A stretch of 64,000 nt of DNA from Syngnathus acus (GCF_901709675.1 NC_051107.1:3908001-3972000), one strand, 5' to 3'. Counted from the first letter of the stretch, positions 1-12,404 are shown. Numbers and translations: made by a program. Notes: generated from the letters alone by a model not told the origin.

Positions 1-1156
1 GTGGTCAGCAAGTGTCTGGCTCCTTCCTTGTTCTTGTCACTTTTCTCATAAAGGTCTTCCTCTACTGTGAAGCGTCGCACGCTGACCGTAACATGGAGTG
101 CATTGCCATCTCGCCGCGAGATAAGCGTGATAAAGCGCACGCGGCAAGGCCGTGCTCGCTCGGTCAAGAGCGGTGGGGAGTGCCCGAGTGCCTGTCTATC
201 TTGACACAACAGGCGGAAAGAAAAAGACATTTATAGCAACGGGAAGACTGTCCGGCCAGAAGTCGTCTGAACTTCTAATCCTCCAAGCTTAAGGCACTTA
301 AAGGCAGAAACGGTTGGCTGCAACTCCGCTTCACCAGTTGGCCTAATATGGCCTCAAAATTGCAGATTGTGCACTCATTTAAGAGGGAAAACACAGCAGG
401 ACCCTAAAAAAAAAAAAAAATGTTCCCAAAATACACTGCGGCTTTGGGTGTGTATTTCGGGAGCACAAGCAGACGTTTTAATGCACTCAAGTCACATGAC
501 ACCAAACACAAAGTGCAGCACACTGGCCGGTTCCATAGAAATTCAGTCGAGAGGAAAAAAATAAACAACTGCTGTGCACACATCGGGGAGGCCGTTAAGA
601 GCAAAGTCATCCCGAGCCTGGGGGAAACCAACACTAAGGATACAAATGGGACAAGCCTCACATGGAACATTCCACTGACGGAGAGCTTTTAACTTGCAAA
701 CGATGTCAAGACTCCTTTTAACCTGTGTTGGATTTTGATGGCATGAAAAATAATGCGTGCAAAGTGTCATGGAAACGCATGAAAGGAGGCAGATAAACAA
801 GGGCGGGGCACGAGACGGAATTTATTTCATACACAATGCGAGTCATAATTGGGTTATGCAATGGAGAACGATACTTTAATTGACACTTTTGGACGAGTTC
901 GAGTTAACTCAGCTAAGTGGAACCTGAGCTGTCACCCCCCCCCCCCCCCTTTCCTGTGGCTGCTCTATATTTCATGATGGGTGCCGGTTACATCTCTTGT
1001 GCCACATTGGAAAAAGCGCCGGGCTGCCAAATGAAGGCGGGCGAGCCAAATAAGCACAGGCGCACCCCAATGATGGGTCGAGACTTTCCGTCCGGCCCGC
1101 TATGGGGACAGGGGTGGACTCGTATCCTCTGAAATTGACTTCCGGTCAGCCGACAG

Positions 1157-1180
1157 CACGTGGGCAAAAGTATTGGGACA
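1157..1180. mobile_element. Solo transposon-end relic (GGCAAAAGTATTGGGACA type)
   Basis: CACGTGGGCAAAAGTATTGG followed by GACA aligns to the same fish transposon end seen at 38751-38782. It is short, isolated and probably an old remnant. Confidence 0.4.
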
Positions 1181-2187
1181 GTAGCAATGTGAATTAACAT
1201 ACCAGCGGTGGTGAAAAGTCTTGACGCTGGGATTGTCAGGCTCCAGGCGGTGACTCTGCACAAGAAATGAGCATCACACATCAATGATTTGATATTTGGG
1301 GACAATAGCGACTCAGCTTTTCTGCTAGGGACAACAGCGAGAAAAAAAAGAAAAGAAAAAAAGGGGATGCTTCCTCCTACGTTCACACTTTGAACATCTG
1401 CAGCTGTGAGACAAGGCAGCGGGCGGGTGATGTAACAGTAATGCAGCAAGTGATGTAACCGGCCCAGCGGCGCGACGGGCTCGCTCGGCCAGGCATCGCA
1501 GGTGCCCGACGACAACTCAAAAACAAATACAACGCAATAAGTGACCATTAATCGCAATCCATTGTATCCATGGCAACTAACATCGTATGCCAATCTCACA
1601 GCTTGCACAGCGGCTCGCACTAACAAGTTGAGATTATTTTTTTGGAGTGTTAATTGTTAGTCTAACCTTCCATCTGACACACCTAGTTGTCCCACACTAT
1701 GACAGAAGAAGCATTCAGTAAGCACCGACTAAATAAAAGCCGTGCCATCCCGTCACCTTTTGACCTCACCCAACAAACAATCTTCCCTGACAACTTAATC
1801 CCTTTGAGGAAAACAAAAATAGTCTCAATCTACACAAACTTTGGAAAGGAAACATTTTCAAGTATGAGAACACAACCTTAAGAGTTTACCTTTAGGCAAC
1901 GTTGTCCGTGTCATGGGTAATCTAGTAAATCAGCTTCACAGCAAACTCTTATCAATCCAATACGTTGAAGTGCAAGTGCAAAGATACAGATGTAAACAAC
2001 GGTTCCTTTTTGCCCTTTTAAAGCGTGATGTACAATAAAAACAGTCAACGAGCAACGCGCACACAACGTGTTCTTCTCCTTTATCCCTTTTCTAAGCGTT
2101 TTCTAAGCGCCCCCCCTCCCTGCAAAATGAGAAGCTAGCTCGGGAGCTAACTAGCCAGACGGCTATGCTACCCGGCGGCCACAAAGA

Positions 2188-2210
2188 CCCCCCCCCCCCC
2201 CCCCCCCCCC
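2188..2210. repeat. C23 homopolymer (G23 on the phtf2 sense strand)
   Basis: An uninterrupted run of 23 cytosines. On the minus strand it is a G23 run starting about 50 nt downstream of the putative phtf2 donor at 2259. Such a tract can form a G-quadruplex and is a frequent source of sequencing-length error. Confidence 0.95.
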
Positions 2211-2259
2211 TCCCATTCTTGACCCAGACATGCAACTGGCGGGGGCTGCAGCGTCTTAC

Positions 2260-2345
2260 CTCGCTGACGGTCAAAGTTGCTCCCGCCGCACACAATGGAT
2301 GAAAAGAAAAGCTTTACGCGTGGAGCTAGCCAGCCCGGTCCGTGG
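2260..2345 (-). other. phtf2: Probable non-coding first exon of phtf2 (5' UTR)
   Basis: On the minus strand the sequence ending at 2260 reads CAGCGAG followed by GTAAGACGC, a strong splice donor. Nothing in the segment resembles PHTF2 protein, so it would be 5' UTR. In mammals PHTF2 is the head-to-head neighbour of TMEM60, and here this donor points away from tmem60 with the expected geometry. The upstream limit (about 2340-2520) is not defined by the sequence. Alternative: the first exon of an unrelated non-coding transcript. Confidence 0.42.
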
Positions 2346-2901
2346 TGTTCAGAGGCGGCTCGGCATCAGCTCACTGGTTCAGCTTGTTGAGCTCCTCTGA
2401 AGCTGAGTGACGAGCAATGCAAAAATACAAGTTCACTTCACTCGCCCCGACCGTAAAGTCTCACTTAAAGACGCCTCCACATTTTCAGCAGTCTTAGTGT
2501 GTCCGTGGAGAAACAAAACACGTCATAAGTGCGACTCACCATCATTAAACCGCTTTAAACCGCATAAAAAAATGTAAGAAGACAGTGGATTGTCTACCTC
2601 TAGCGGACATTATTAATTCCTGCAGGTGAAAAAGAATTGCCCTGCGTCACGAGCACGGGGACTATGGTGAAAGCGCTTGCGTGACGCAAGAGCTTGCTAA
2701 CCAATCAGGATTCAGAGTGGGCGTGCCAATCACGGATAACGGATCTACTTTCGCTCGCCCATCTTCCAGCGGTCGTCAGTCCAAAACCTTCGGAAAACAA
2801 TCCATTTTTGAATAAAAAAAAAACAAAAAACATTCAAAGAGTGATGATGTAGGCCATACGGGAAGATGGAGAGGCTGGTCACCGATGTAGGAACACGCTG
2901 A
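2345..2901. promoter_or_regulatory. Shared promoter and tmem60 non-coding exon 1 region
   Basis: The interval separates the start-proximal parts of phtf2 (minus) and tmem60 (plus). It holds two forward CCAAT boxes (2701-2705 and 2726-2730) and a perfect 8-bp inverted pair, TGCGTCAC at 2643-2650 and GTGACGCA at 2681-2688, each carrying an ATF/CREB-like TGACG core. A donor-like GCTGA|GTGAGT at about 2901 would end a non-coding first exon of tmem60, spliced to an exon ending at 3207. TSS positions are not visible; the bidirectional role is inferred from geometry and conserved order. Confidence 0.5.
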
Positions 2902-3123
2902 GTGAGTGACATCGTCTGCGGCTAGCTTCATGCTAATGTGCTATGAGAGCTAGGTTAGCATTTTAAATATTACTTTGTGTTTGCATGTGCACAAATGGAT
3001 TCCAATAATAAAACCCTGTCTCGATTGACAATACATTTAGTCATCTTATTGCGTATTTGACAGTGACATTTTTGAAATGTTATTCCATCCTAGCCTGTTT
3101 GTCTCCTGCCTTGCCAAGTCAAG

Positions 3124-3593
3124 ATGTCCCTGGCGCAGAGGGTCTTGCTGACCTGGGTCTTCACCTTGGTCTTCCTCATCATGCTCGTACTGAAACTGGA
3201 TGGGAAGGTAGGACATCATGTACTTGCAGAAATTACAAATATGCAAGAATGATGAATCGTTAATGTGGACTTCAGGTGCAGTGGAACTGGTTCCTCATCT
3301 TCTTGCCGGTGTGGGTCTTCGATGGCATCCTGCTCCTCATGCTCACCATCAAGATGGCCGGTCGCTGCAAGCCAGGTTTTGACCCGCGGAACGGCTCACC
3401 GGACCTGCGTCTGCGCGCTTGGTACCTGGCGGCCATGCTGCTCAAGCTGGCCTTCTGCCTGACGCTGTGCGCTAAGCTGGAGAAGCTGGCAGAGGTGAAG
3501 CTCACGTTGGTGTGCATTCCACTGTGGACCATGCTGCTGGGAGCGCTGGTGGAGCTTGGCTTCAATATCTTTCCAGAGAGGAGAGAGGCCTGA
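3124..3593 (+). CDS. tmem60: Transmembrane protein 60
   Basis: Two coding exons, 3124-3207 and 3276-3593, are joined across a 68-bp GT-AG intron (phase 0) and give a 133-residue protein, the length of human TMEM60. The N-terminus MSLAQRVLLTWVFTLVFLIM, the segment WNWFLIFLPVWVFD, the loop MAGRCKPGFDPRNGS and the stretch MLLKLAFCLTLCAKLE are family hallmarks as I recall them. Hydrophobicity suggests four membrane segments (about residues 7-25, 32-52, 74-93 and 101-122). The molecular function is not established. The ATG at 3124 was chosen because it gives the family N-terminus. It lies head-to-head with phtf2 and tail-to-tail with rsbn1l, as in human. Confidence 0.95.
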
Positions 3594-3935
3594 CAAATGA
3601 TGGAACAAAAAAAAAATAAAAAAAATAGACTACTAAAAATTAGACTACTTTGAACAACACACTGGATGATTACTTTTATTTGTTCCCATTATGTTGAATA
3701 TTTGTGATTTGAGAATGTTTATTTTGCACAATTTTAAAGCTCAATTTTGCATCCAAAGTCAAGTACTGTATTAAGTAGCTGAAGTTCCACATTGTCAACC
3801 GACTAAATGTGACGTGCTGTTTAGAAATGACCCTGAATTTAATGAACAAACAATGAATGATACTTATTATGTCTCATAGATGAATTGCATTATTTTGCAC
3901 TGTGCCAATGTAAATAAATGATAATGCAGTCAATG
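3594..3935 (+). other. tmem60: tmem60 3' UTR
   Basis: AT-rich sequence after the TGA at 3591-3593. A first AATAAA lies inside an A-rich stretch near 3614 and a cleaner AATAAA lies at 3913-3918, so the mRNA probably ends near 3935. No open frame of interest is present. Confidence 0.6.
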
Positions 3936-4029
3936 CGTTGTGGCTCATCAGCAAGAAATAGAAACAATATGCTGACCGAAAGAAAGACATTGAACTTCTT
4001 CTGAGAATGTCAATATTTCATCCAGTGAG

Positions 4030-5314
4030 CCTTTTATTAGTTTGGCTCTTATTTATTTAAAGTAGAAACCCTTCTACGCGTTTGTCTTTACAAAACCTCT
4101 TATATACACTACAGTGCTGACAGTGAAAAAGAAAATGGCTAAAATCAAATAGAAAAACACACAATTGATAAATAATCCTGAAAAAAACAAGTCCCTGAAG
4201 ACTTTCTACGGTCATTGCGAGTTTGAACACAAATAGAAAGATCATGTCAGGTTTTTCCATTTCTGGCTGACCACACCTGAACTGTTTAAAAAAAAAAAAA
4301 AAAAAGCTTCATATTGTCCTTCACCTCTCAAGTGAAGCCTTCTGCAAAAAATAGATGAGAACTAGCTTACATTTTGGAAATATTTGCCACTCTAGCTGCG
4401 AGACTAAATGGCAGAAAACACAACTCGGCTTGCTGACCATTTTTTAAGGCTTTGGTCTAATTTTCCAGTGTGTGTGGGCGAGGGGGGGTCAAAGTGGGAA
4501 ACTTTGGGATGATGAAGCAACACAACAAAATCTCTGTGTGAACATTCCATAGTTTACAGTTGAGGACAGGCACTCGGGGGGGGGGGGGAATGTCGTGGGC
4601 TACATTAGCAAGTGGGGAGGAAGCGACAGGAAACATTCCACGACTGTGCGACAACAAGAGACAAATAGTTTCAAAATTTGGAAGCAGAATGTCCGTCACT
4701 AAGCGCTTTTGGAAGTCGACATTCGTGATGAGCTTAAAAACCATCTTGGCGGTGTGTGCATAAAAATCTCGGAAGAACACAACATCTCCCCTGTGGACCG
4801 CCGGAAATGACGTGGATGTACGCCGAAGAGGTTGAAAAACGGGTCACTTTTCACTCGGCAGTTTCGAGAGTGCATGATTATGACTCATAATAATTATTCG
4901 TCGGGCTACCTGCCATTTGTGACATCGGCCGGTAAGACAACATGGCAACGGCTGAAACCGTGGGCGACGCCTCGATTTAAAAATAGTAACATCTCGGGAG
5001 GAAGTGTTATCATATTACGTAATATTGTCTCGGCCATTGTATTACAACACGGGGCGAGTGTTGTGTAAGGTGGCGGGTTTTTCTTGTTTTTGTTTCATAA
5101 AACGTCTCGGGCACAATTGGAAGCATTAGCTGCAAGTTGAACGGTAAAACGTCAATCTTCCAAAATGAGACTCGGCTTACCTGGTTTATAACACTTTTCA
5201 AAGCATACTGGGATTTTTGAAAACCACTTTCCTTTTTACATCATTTTACAACACCAGCAAAAGGAAAGCTGTACAATTTAATCTGGGAAAACCAAATTGT
5301 TAGGTAGAAAAGCC
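4030..5314 (-). other. rsbn1l: rsbn1l 3' UTR
   Basis: Minus-strand sequence downstream of the rsbn1l stop. Two AATAAA signals in mRNA sense occur at 4033-4038 and 4052-4057, placing the likely 3' end near 4015-4035, only about 115 bp from the opposing tmem60 signal. The segment contains a G11 run near 4578 and poly-A/T tracts but no recognisable gene. Confidence 0.55.
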
Positions 5315-8300
5315 CTAGAGACTCCGCTCCTCTTCCTCCTCGTTGTTTGGGGGGAGTGGGGGGAGAGGGGGAGGCGGCGGGGGAGAGGCAGAAGAGGAGG
5401 GCGGTGGCGGGGGAGGCGGGGCGAAGGTGTGAGGTGGAGGATGGAGAGGCGGGGCCGGTGCCATGGGTTGGTAATGGGGGGGAGGAGGGTGGTTGGGGAA
5501 GGGCTGGGAGGGGAGGAAGGGGAGCGTGGGGTAATGTGGGGGGTAGAAGGGCTTGGGGTGAGGGTGGAAGTGGTGGGGGGACATGAGGGGGGCCATTTGG
5601 GGGTAGTAGTGCTGGGTCTGGGTGGTGGCGTCACCCGGGTGTGGGGGGGGCAGGTGCAGTGGGCTGATGTGAACTGGGTGGGGAGGCGGCACCTGACTGA
5701 GGAAGGGGGGAGGAGGTCTGTGGGGGAGGTGCGAGTGAGGCAGGAGCGGCGAATAGGAAGGGGGGAACATTTGGGGGAGGTGGTGGGGAGGTGGCATGGG
5801 GGGAGGATATTGCTGCAGGTGGTGAGCGTGCACGAACGTCCGGGGGCTCATGTCCACGCCGTGAGTCCACTTTTCTGTCGGCGCGTGAGTCCGTGCGTCG
5901 CCATAGGAACCGAGGTGGGCGTGGAAGTCCAAGGACGCGGGAGCCCGCCGGTCGGCGCCCGCTTCCGGGTTGAAGCGCGGCGAGTCTTTGTCCTTCTGAG
6001 GGGAGGGGGCCACACGGGAAGACGTGGATTCCGGGGAAGGGTGCGGGTGAGAGTCTGGCGGGGGCTTGGGGCTCTGCGATGAAGACGAGGCGGAGGAGGA
6101 AGGGCTGGCAGCAGCTAGCGGGTGGCGTAAAGACGAGGAGTGCGGCGAGGCGGTCATTGGGGACAACGGAGACGAGCTGGAAGACGGCGTGGTGGCGCTT
6201 GGCAGATGACGATGATGAAAGTTGTGATGAGTGTTTTTTGTGGCTTTTCTGTCAGGCTGGTGAGGGCGAGGTGATGAAGGTTTGCTCCTTTTGGGCAGCT
6301 CTGCTGTGACTCGGCTCGGCGGCGACTGTGGACGTTTGGGCCTCGCGTCATCCTGTGCAACCTCCTTCTCCTCCGGCTTGTCGCTCGCTCTCGCTTGCGA
6401 GTCCACTGAGCGCATCGGCGGCGGACAATCAGAAGGCGGCAGATCTTCCAGTGTTGGCAACGTCCTGTTCCTGGCTGCACCCAACTCCTCCTCTTCCTCC
6501 TCTACTTTGATCCTCTCCTGTTCCTCGCCCTTGGTTTCTTCCATCAGGTCCAGCTCCTCCTCTTCCTCCTTCACTTCCTCTCCCTGGCCTCCCTGCTCGT
6601 ACTGCCGTAAGCGGACGTGCCAGGCCAGGCTGCAGACGGCCGACACGGTCTTGAACTGGTGGACCACGTTGCGCGGGATGAAGTAGACGTCGTCGTGACA
6701 CAGCCGGATGCGGGCGTAGCGGATGCCCTCCCGACGAAGCTGGTTCAGCTTGGCATCGTCCACCCATTGCACACACTAGGAGAACGATACAACAGGATGG
6801 CGGCATCGTGGGATTAAAACCTTGAAAATTCAACCTTATCATAGTCAAGATACTTGATTTGTTTGAAGACCTGCGAGAGCGGCGGTTCATAAAGATCCAA
6901 CTGCAGCCGCTGAACCACGTACGGGAAATCGGCGGCGTGGAAGCACACCACGTCTTTGGTTACGCGAGGAGGGTCCAAGCTGCAAAGGAACGCAGATGTC
7001 ACGTCAGCGTCCGTCCGTCCGTCCGTACTTACTTACCCTTCTTTGTAGCAGACGGCCTTCAGCACCCCCACCGCCGCCGTGGTCTGGCGCTCGAAACCCT
7101 GGCCGATGTGGTCGGCGTGGGCCCGGGTCCTGTCTTCAAAGAGCATCTCCCTGGGCTCGCTGGTCCTGGGAAGGGACTGGAGGAGGTTCTTCACCTCGTT
7201 GGTGGAGCTGTGAAGGAAACTAAATCTAGTAGTAAAACCCAATAAAAAGTGGAAACTGTTCTGGCGGTCTTCTTACCGTTTTCTCTTGAAAGGAGACTTT
7301 GGTATGTCGGCCACCGGGATCATCTGCTCTCCCGGCCTCACCCACATGATGGGCCCGTCGTCGCTCTCGTCGGGGCTCATCAGGCTCAGGCTGGACATGG
7401 TCCCCCATGGAAGTGTGCGCTGGGGAAAAAAATAATAAAAATAATCACATCCGTTTGCCACCCAACTTGTGCAAAGTAACATTTGCGCGTGCTTTGTTTA
7501 TTCAGCAGGCAAGGGACTCACCTTCAGGAAGGGCGACCCCTCCAGCATGCCGAGGAATTCCGGAAAGAAATTGCCCGCCTCCTCATCCACGGCTCCCACC
7601 AGGCTGATCTGCCTCATCGCCCCGGCTCGGTACGTGCCGTGGCTGTAAGTTCTCTTCACCTGCGGCGACGACAAGCAAGCGTTTTGGACCTTGCGTCAAG
7701 ATTTTGGCTGATGATGTAAAATGCCAGCAAGATGAGGAGCTTCAAGGGGGTGTGCCCGCTTTTTTTTTCTTCTATTTTTTATTTTTATATCCGCTGTACT
7801 TAAAATAGTCAATGACCTAGATACTGAAGGATCAGGTTTTTCAAACGACCTCATAAATGCAGTTCGTGCAACAACCTCCGCCTCACCTCTGAGCGGTTTT
7901 ATGCGCTCGCTTGTGGTCGCGGATGTGGCTCAACGGGACTAAGTCCATTCGAGCACTGCGTCACAACAAAGCCGGCGCGTCGCCCAACACACATTTTATT
8001 ACATAATCCCTCCGCCGTGCTTGGCGACAAATGAGTTGCTCGAATGCGCTCAGAGTAAAAGCGCCGCATTAGCCCGCCGGGCGCCTTTTATTGATTCTCG
8101 GCGAATGGTCAAAAAGAAACACGGCTGGGGACTTTACCTGAGAGTAGAAATTCGCCATTGTGGTGGTTTCGATGTCCTTCTTTCCCAGGATCTCCATTTT
8201 GACCGGCGCTGATGAGAACTTGGTGGAAAAGTAGTCCAGGAAGTCGGGCAGGTAGGAGGCTTCTCCGTGGACGATGCCCATGACGTAATGAGCGGCCTAG

Positions 8301-11300
8301 GACGCACAGATAAAAAAAATGTAGTCTTTGCCATTTATAATGACATTGTATCACGTACCTGCGCCGAGTCCTCGCTGAAGGCCAGCGTGACAAACTCCTG
8401 GGCGAATCGCCGCCTCTGGGCCGCCGAGAGTGAGGCCAGCTGCGAGGCGTAGGTGTGGGCCACCAGAGCGCCGCCGTTGGGCTGCGTCTCGATGTGGATG
8501 TAAGGGGCGAACTCCAGGCCCGAAAGGCCGGGATGGATGTGGCGCCCCGGGCTCTTGTGCGGGGACGAGTTGACGTACGGCGAGTGCAGGTGGGCGCTCT
8601 TGTTGTTGGGCGGGGGGTGAACGGGCAGGGGCAGTTTAAACGGGGACGCCGCGGCGGTGGAGGAATTGTCGAGGTGAGGCGGCGGGGAGGGCAAGAGGAG
8701 CAAGCCGGCGCAAACGGTTTGGCACGAGCGGTGGTACATCTTCACGCGCTTGTGCTTCTCCCCCTCTTTGTGTTTCTTCTTCTTTTTCTTCTTGACTTTT
8801 TTGATTTGCAGCTCCGAGTCCAGCTCGGCTTGGACGCCTCCATCTGTCGGGGGGGAAACGAGTCAGCCGACCGTGAGACGTTTTTGCGGTCGAGCCGGTG
8901 ACTGCTTGCGATCGACTTTGTCATTTCTTACACGCCGACCCCGCAACCCACTGGCGGATTTTCTTCCGCAGAACTGAACCGAGGCATTTACAAGTCATCA
9001 AATAGCGTGAAATGGAAAGCCTGGAGAGCGGCTGATACGAGTCAGGCCGCATCTCCTGAATTGCCGCGGGCTTTTTGTTATTTATGCGCCTCGTGCGGTC
9101 TGTTCACGGAGGCGGGGACTCGCCCGCGCGTCTGTGGCAATTGTTCACCCAAAGTGGACAGGTAGTAGAAAAAGATAGCAAGGCGGGATATATGTGCTGC
9201 CGCGTCAGCAATCTTGCGCAGTCTCTTTTTTTTTTTTTTTTGATGGCACATAACACGGCAATGAGACGGCCTGAGCGCACACTGTAATACAATGTGTGTG
9301 TGTGAGAGAACAATAAAGAGAGCAACAGAGCGAGGATTTGCACACAAGCTACTAATCCAAAAGCTCTTTAGGTCCCCCCCCCCGACACACAAGCGCCCTC
9401 CCCCAATTCCCCTTTCTGCGAATCCACACACTTCCCCCCCGAAAGTGTCCTCGAGCCCCAACAGAAAATTATTTGGAAGCAAACGATACGATCGACGCTG
9501 GTGAGTGGTTGTGCTTTATTTCGGGATAACCGATCAAACCAAAACATTGATGTTATTGTTATTATTAAAATGCAGATTCATTTATTACTTGTGTGTATGT
9601 GTTACAAAAAAAATGCATAAGAGGACTTGGAGGGGAAAAAAAAGAAAAGTGCAACCCACTAGTCGACATTAAACAGCATCTGATGCGTTCCCACACACAA
9701 ACGCGATAACAAATGGCCTCGGCGCTCGTAAAGCAGCCGCTTGCCGCTTATTGATTTCCTTTCGTCGTTTCCTCCGGCCGCCGATGGCCCCCGCTTCAGC
9801 AGTAAACTAGAACTGATAAGATCCCCCCCCCCCCCTTTCCGCTCCGAACGGACTTGGAAAAATAAACACTCCTTTGGATGCGTCAAATTCACGCCTGCTT
9901 TCTATTTGGCTCACATGACTGGCGAGTTGCCTCGGAAGCAACATTTAATGCCTGATAGTTTTTTTTTCTTCTCATCAAAAAAAGAAAAAAGAAGAGCCCC
10001 ACAAGGACAGAATTATCTACGGTTAATTTGATGTGCAGCCACCGGCTATGAATGTATGAGAGACCTTCAAATGCCTCCCCCGTTCGGTTACAAATTTTTG
10101 ATGGTGGCAAAAAAAGAAAATCCATATCTACCTTTAATGGGCTGCTTGACCTCTCCATTCTCCCGCTTGATGTCGTTCATCACTTTGTGCTTCTTCTTCT
10201 CCTCACGCTCCTGGTCTTTAGTCTTGTCCTTGTTCAGGAGTTCTGCGGGAACAGAAAGGAAGTGATATTTTATCATAAATAAAAAAAAAAAAAAAGGTTC
10301 AATCCCTTGTACGCAAGATTAAAGCGAGACTTGCTATGATGCATGATCACAGCACGCAATGCTCCCTGGAATATTGCAATATGCTTATGATATTTTATGA
10401 CTGTAACATGCAATTCCAAGGTGACATCGAGCAGCATTTTTTTTCCCACCCTGAGAAAAAAATACGTTTTTTTCCCCCCCCTCCCCAGACTCATGGAGAG
10501 CACGGACGTGCGGAGTGTGAAAGTGAACACGGCGGGGTTGCGGCCGCCGCTCGCACCATCAAAGTGGAAAATGCTTTCATGGAGGCTTAAAAAGAAAGCT
10601 TGAAGGGGCAATGGGAGAAGAGGCGCAATGACGCTCCTTCCATTTTAAAATATACCGTTTGACATTTTAGTGGATCCTTTCGCTTCCACTTTGCGTGCGG
10701 GTGTCGGACTTGCCTTGCATGGTAACATATAGGGGTCAGAGGTCAATGTGTGGCACGAGTTCCCTTCAAGACTAAAGTCAGTAAGTTAATAACGGCGCTG
10801 AAGAATTTCGGAAGGGCACGATTTGACCGCGGCCACTTCGTAAAAGCTGACAGCCCGCGTGAATATTTAATCGTATTTTGACATCTTGAGTGCGGTTGTG
10901 TCCACAACGCATCTCAGGACAGCTGCCATGACTGTTAACAGCGCGACCTCTTAAACTAACCAACTGGAAAAGGGTGACATCATTCACGCGGCAACGCTCG
11001 CGTACATAAACACCCGATTGGCCTCGAATGATGTAAATCCTTTAGCATAAAAGACACAATGGTGTCCATCCTCTGCAGATTTGGATCACGAAAAGAAGAT
11101 TAAGACTTCCTCCTGAGAAAGCCACAAGACAGCACAGATAAAACGATGTCTTCATGGACCAGGACAAAGCCGTGATTCTGGATTCAGCGGTTGTCGACCT
11201 AGTAGGAGATGAAAATGGAACTTTTCCAAGAGAAAGTTTAACAAGCCGATCGCCTCTCCAAAAAATATTTGCTACTGTACAGCAACGTTGTCTAAAAGAC

Positions 11301-12404
11301 ATTTTGTTGACATGATTGCTGAAGGTTAGGAAAACAAAACGTGTCTAAAGTAACCGAGCATGAATGGAGCGGAGGGGGGCGTGGTGCTCTACCAAAACAA
11401 CACTTGGTCCATAATGGCGGGCGCCTGTCATCGTGTTATGACAGCGGCGTGTACTTTGAATACACTCCGACAATCGAGGCACAATTCGACGTTAAATACC
11501 CCGCGGGTGTTAAACCGACGGTCACATGACACATTGGCTTTGTTTGTTTTGATTATTTTATGATCTATACGTTAGCTACCACCGCGAGGGTTCAGCGAGA
11601 GCTGGCAGCCATTAGCCGAGGGGGGGGGGGGCTTTGTGGCGTAAACACCCCCCTTGTGTTCCAGTCCAGCCAGTTTGACGGGCTCCCTTTCAAAACGTCC
11701 GAAAACGGGACTGTCCAGACGAATTAGGCGGCAGACTAGTGCACTCTCTCGTTAAGGGGGAGGGAACATGCCAGACAAGTGGCTGAATGTAACACTTTGG
11801 AAAATAAGAGTTGACTCAACTTAATCGAATTGTTGAGTGAAAGATTGTGTCAAAGACACCGTGGCCTACCTTTATGTGGCAACGCGACATCCCCATTTTG
11901 TCTTTTGATTGGAGAAATGTGGTCGAATCTGCCAATGTCGTTGTTAGCGGGCGTCACGAAGAGTTTCTTTTTCGCGTCTCCCTTCTCGCGCTGTTTATCC
12001 TTGCTCGGCTTCTTGATTTTAGGCGCCTTGTGGAGGAAGAAATCGCTCTGCTTCAAGATTTTGTGCCCAGTAGCGACTGCCGCTTGGCTTCCGCCGATTG
12101 TGTGGACCAAAGCGGCGCTGGCGTTGGCCGGGCTGAGGCTCCACAAACCCGCCGCGAGACACGGTTGCTTCGTCGGCTGCTGGAGTTTCTCCTTGCCGCC
12201 ACAGTTGCCTCCCAGCAGCCCTCCATCCCGGACGACTTTCTTTGGTTTGACGCTCCTCTCCTCGACTCGGAGCTTCTTGGGCGGCGGCGCGTTCAAGTCT
12301 CGCGAAGACTGCGGGCGGTTTTCGGACTTGGGGAGCGGGTTTGCAACGGGGGCGGTCGCCGCGGCTCCGCTGCTGAAGCGAACGGAGCTCGGCGAGTCCG
12401 CCAT
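5315..12404 (-). CDS. rsbn1l: Round spermatid basic protein 1-like (RSBN1/DPY-21 family)
   Basis: Nine exons on the minus strand: 11870-12404, 10132-10242, 8359-8843, 8138-8296, 7522-7659, 7277-7419, 7037-7207, 6871-6979 and 5315-6775. All junctions are GT-AG and phases agree, giving about 1103 residues. Family blocks include [18 protein letters not shown] (exon 2), [20 protein letters not shown] and [19 protein letters not shown] (exon 4), [19 protein letters not shown] (exon 6), [20 protein letters not shown] (exon 7) and [20 protein letters not shown] (exon 9). Exon 3 has a Lys-rich stretch likely to be a nuclear signal. Known for the family: nuclear proteins related to DPY-21, an H4K20me2 demethylase; activity here is inference, the NVVHQF His being a possible metal ligand. 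Human RSBN1L is about 846 residues; the excess is a tail after residue 677 rich in Glu, then Ser/Pro, then His/Pro. The ATG at 12404 begins [12 protein letters not shown] within a GC-rich start region. Confidence 0.95.

Larger units (their letters stand above)
1..2259 (-). other. phtf2: Presumed first intron of phtf2 (no coding exon recognised)
   Basis: This stretch follows, on the minus strand, a good splice donor at 2259. I found no coding exon of PHTF2 here, so it is read as its first intron, mainly by analogy with the conserved gene order. It contains a C14 run near 938, a C23 run at 2188-2210 and a short transposon-end relic near 1157. Several open frames of 60-212 codons exist (for example minus 988-1626), but none shows a recognisable domain. 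Assignment to phtf2 is inference from synteny. Confidence 0.35.

Noticed and set aside
988-1626. 212-codon minus-strand open frame
   Set aside because: Overlaps poly-A/T tracts and a transposon relic; no family resemblance and no neighbouring exon structure.
5297-6082. 261-codon plus-strand Gly/Arg-rich frame
   Set aside because: Complement of the Pro/His-rich tail of rsbn1l; the minus frame continues a conserved protein in phase.
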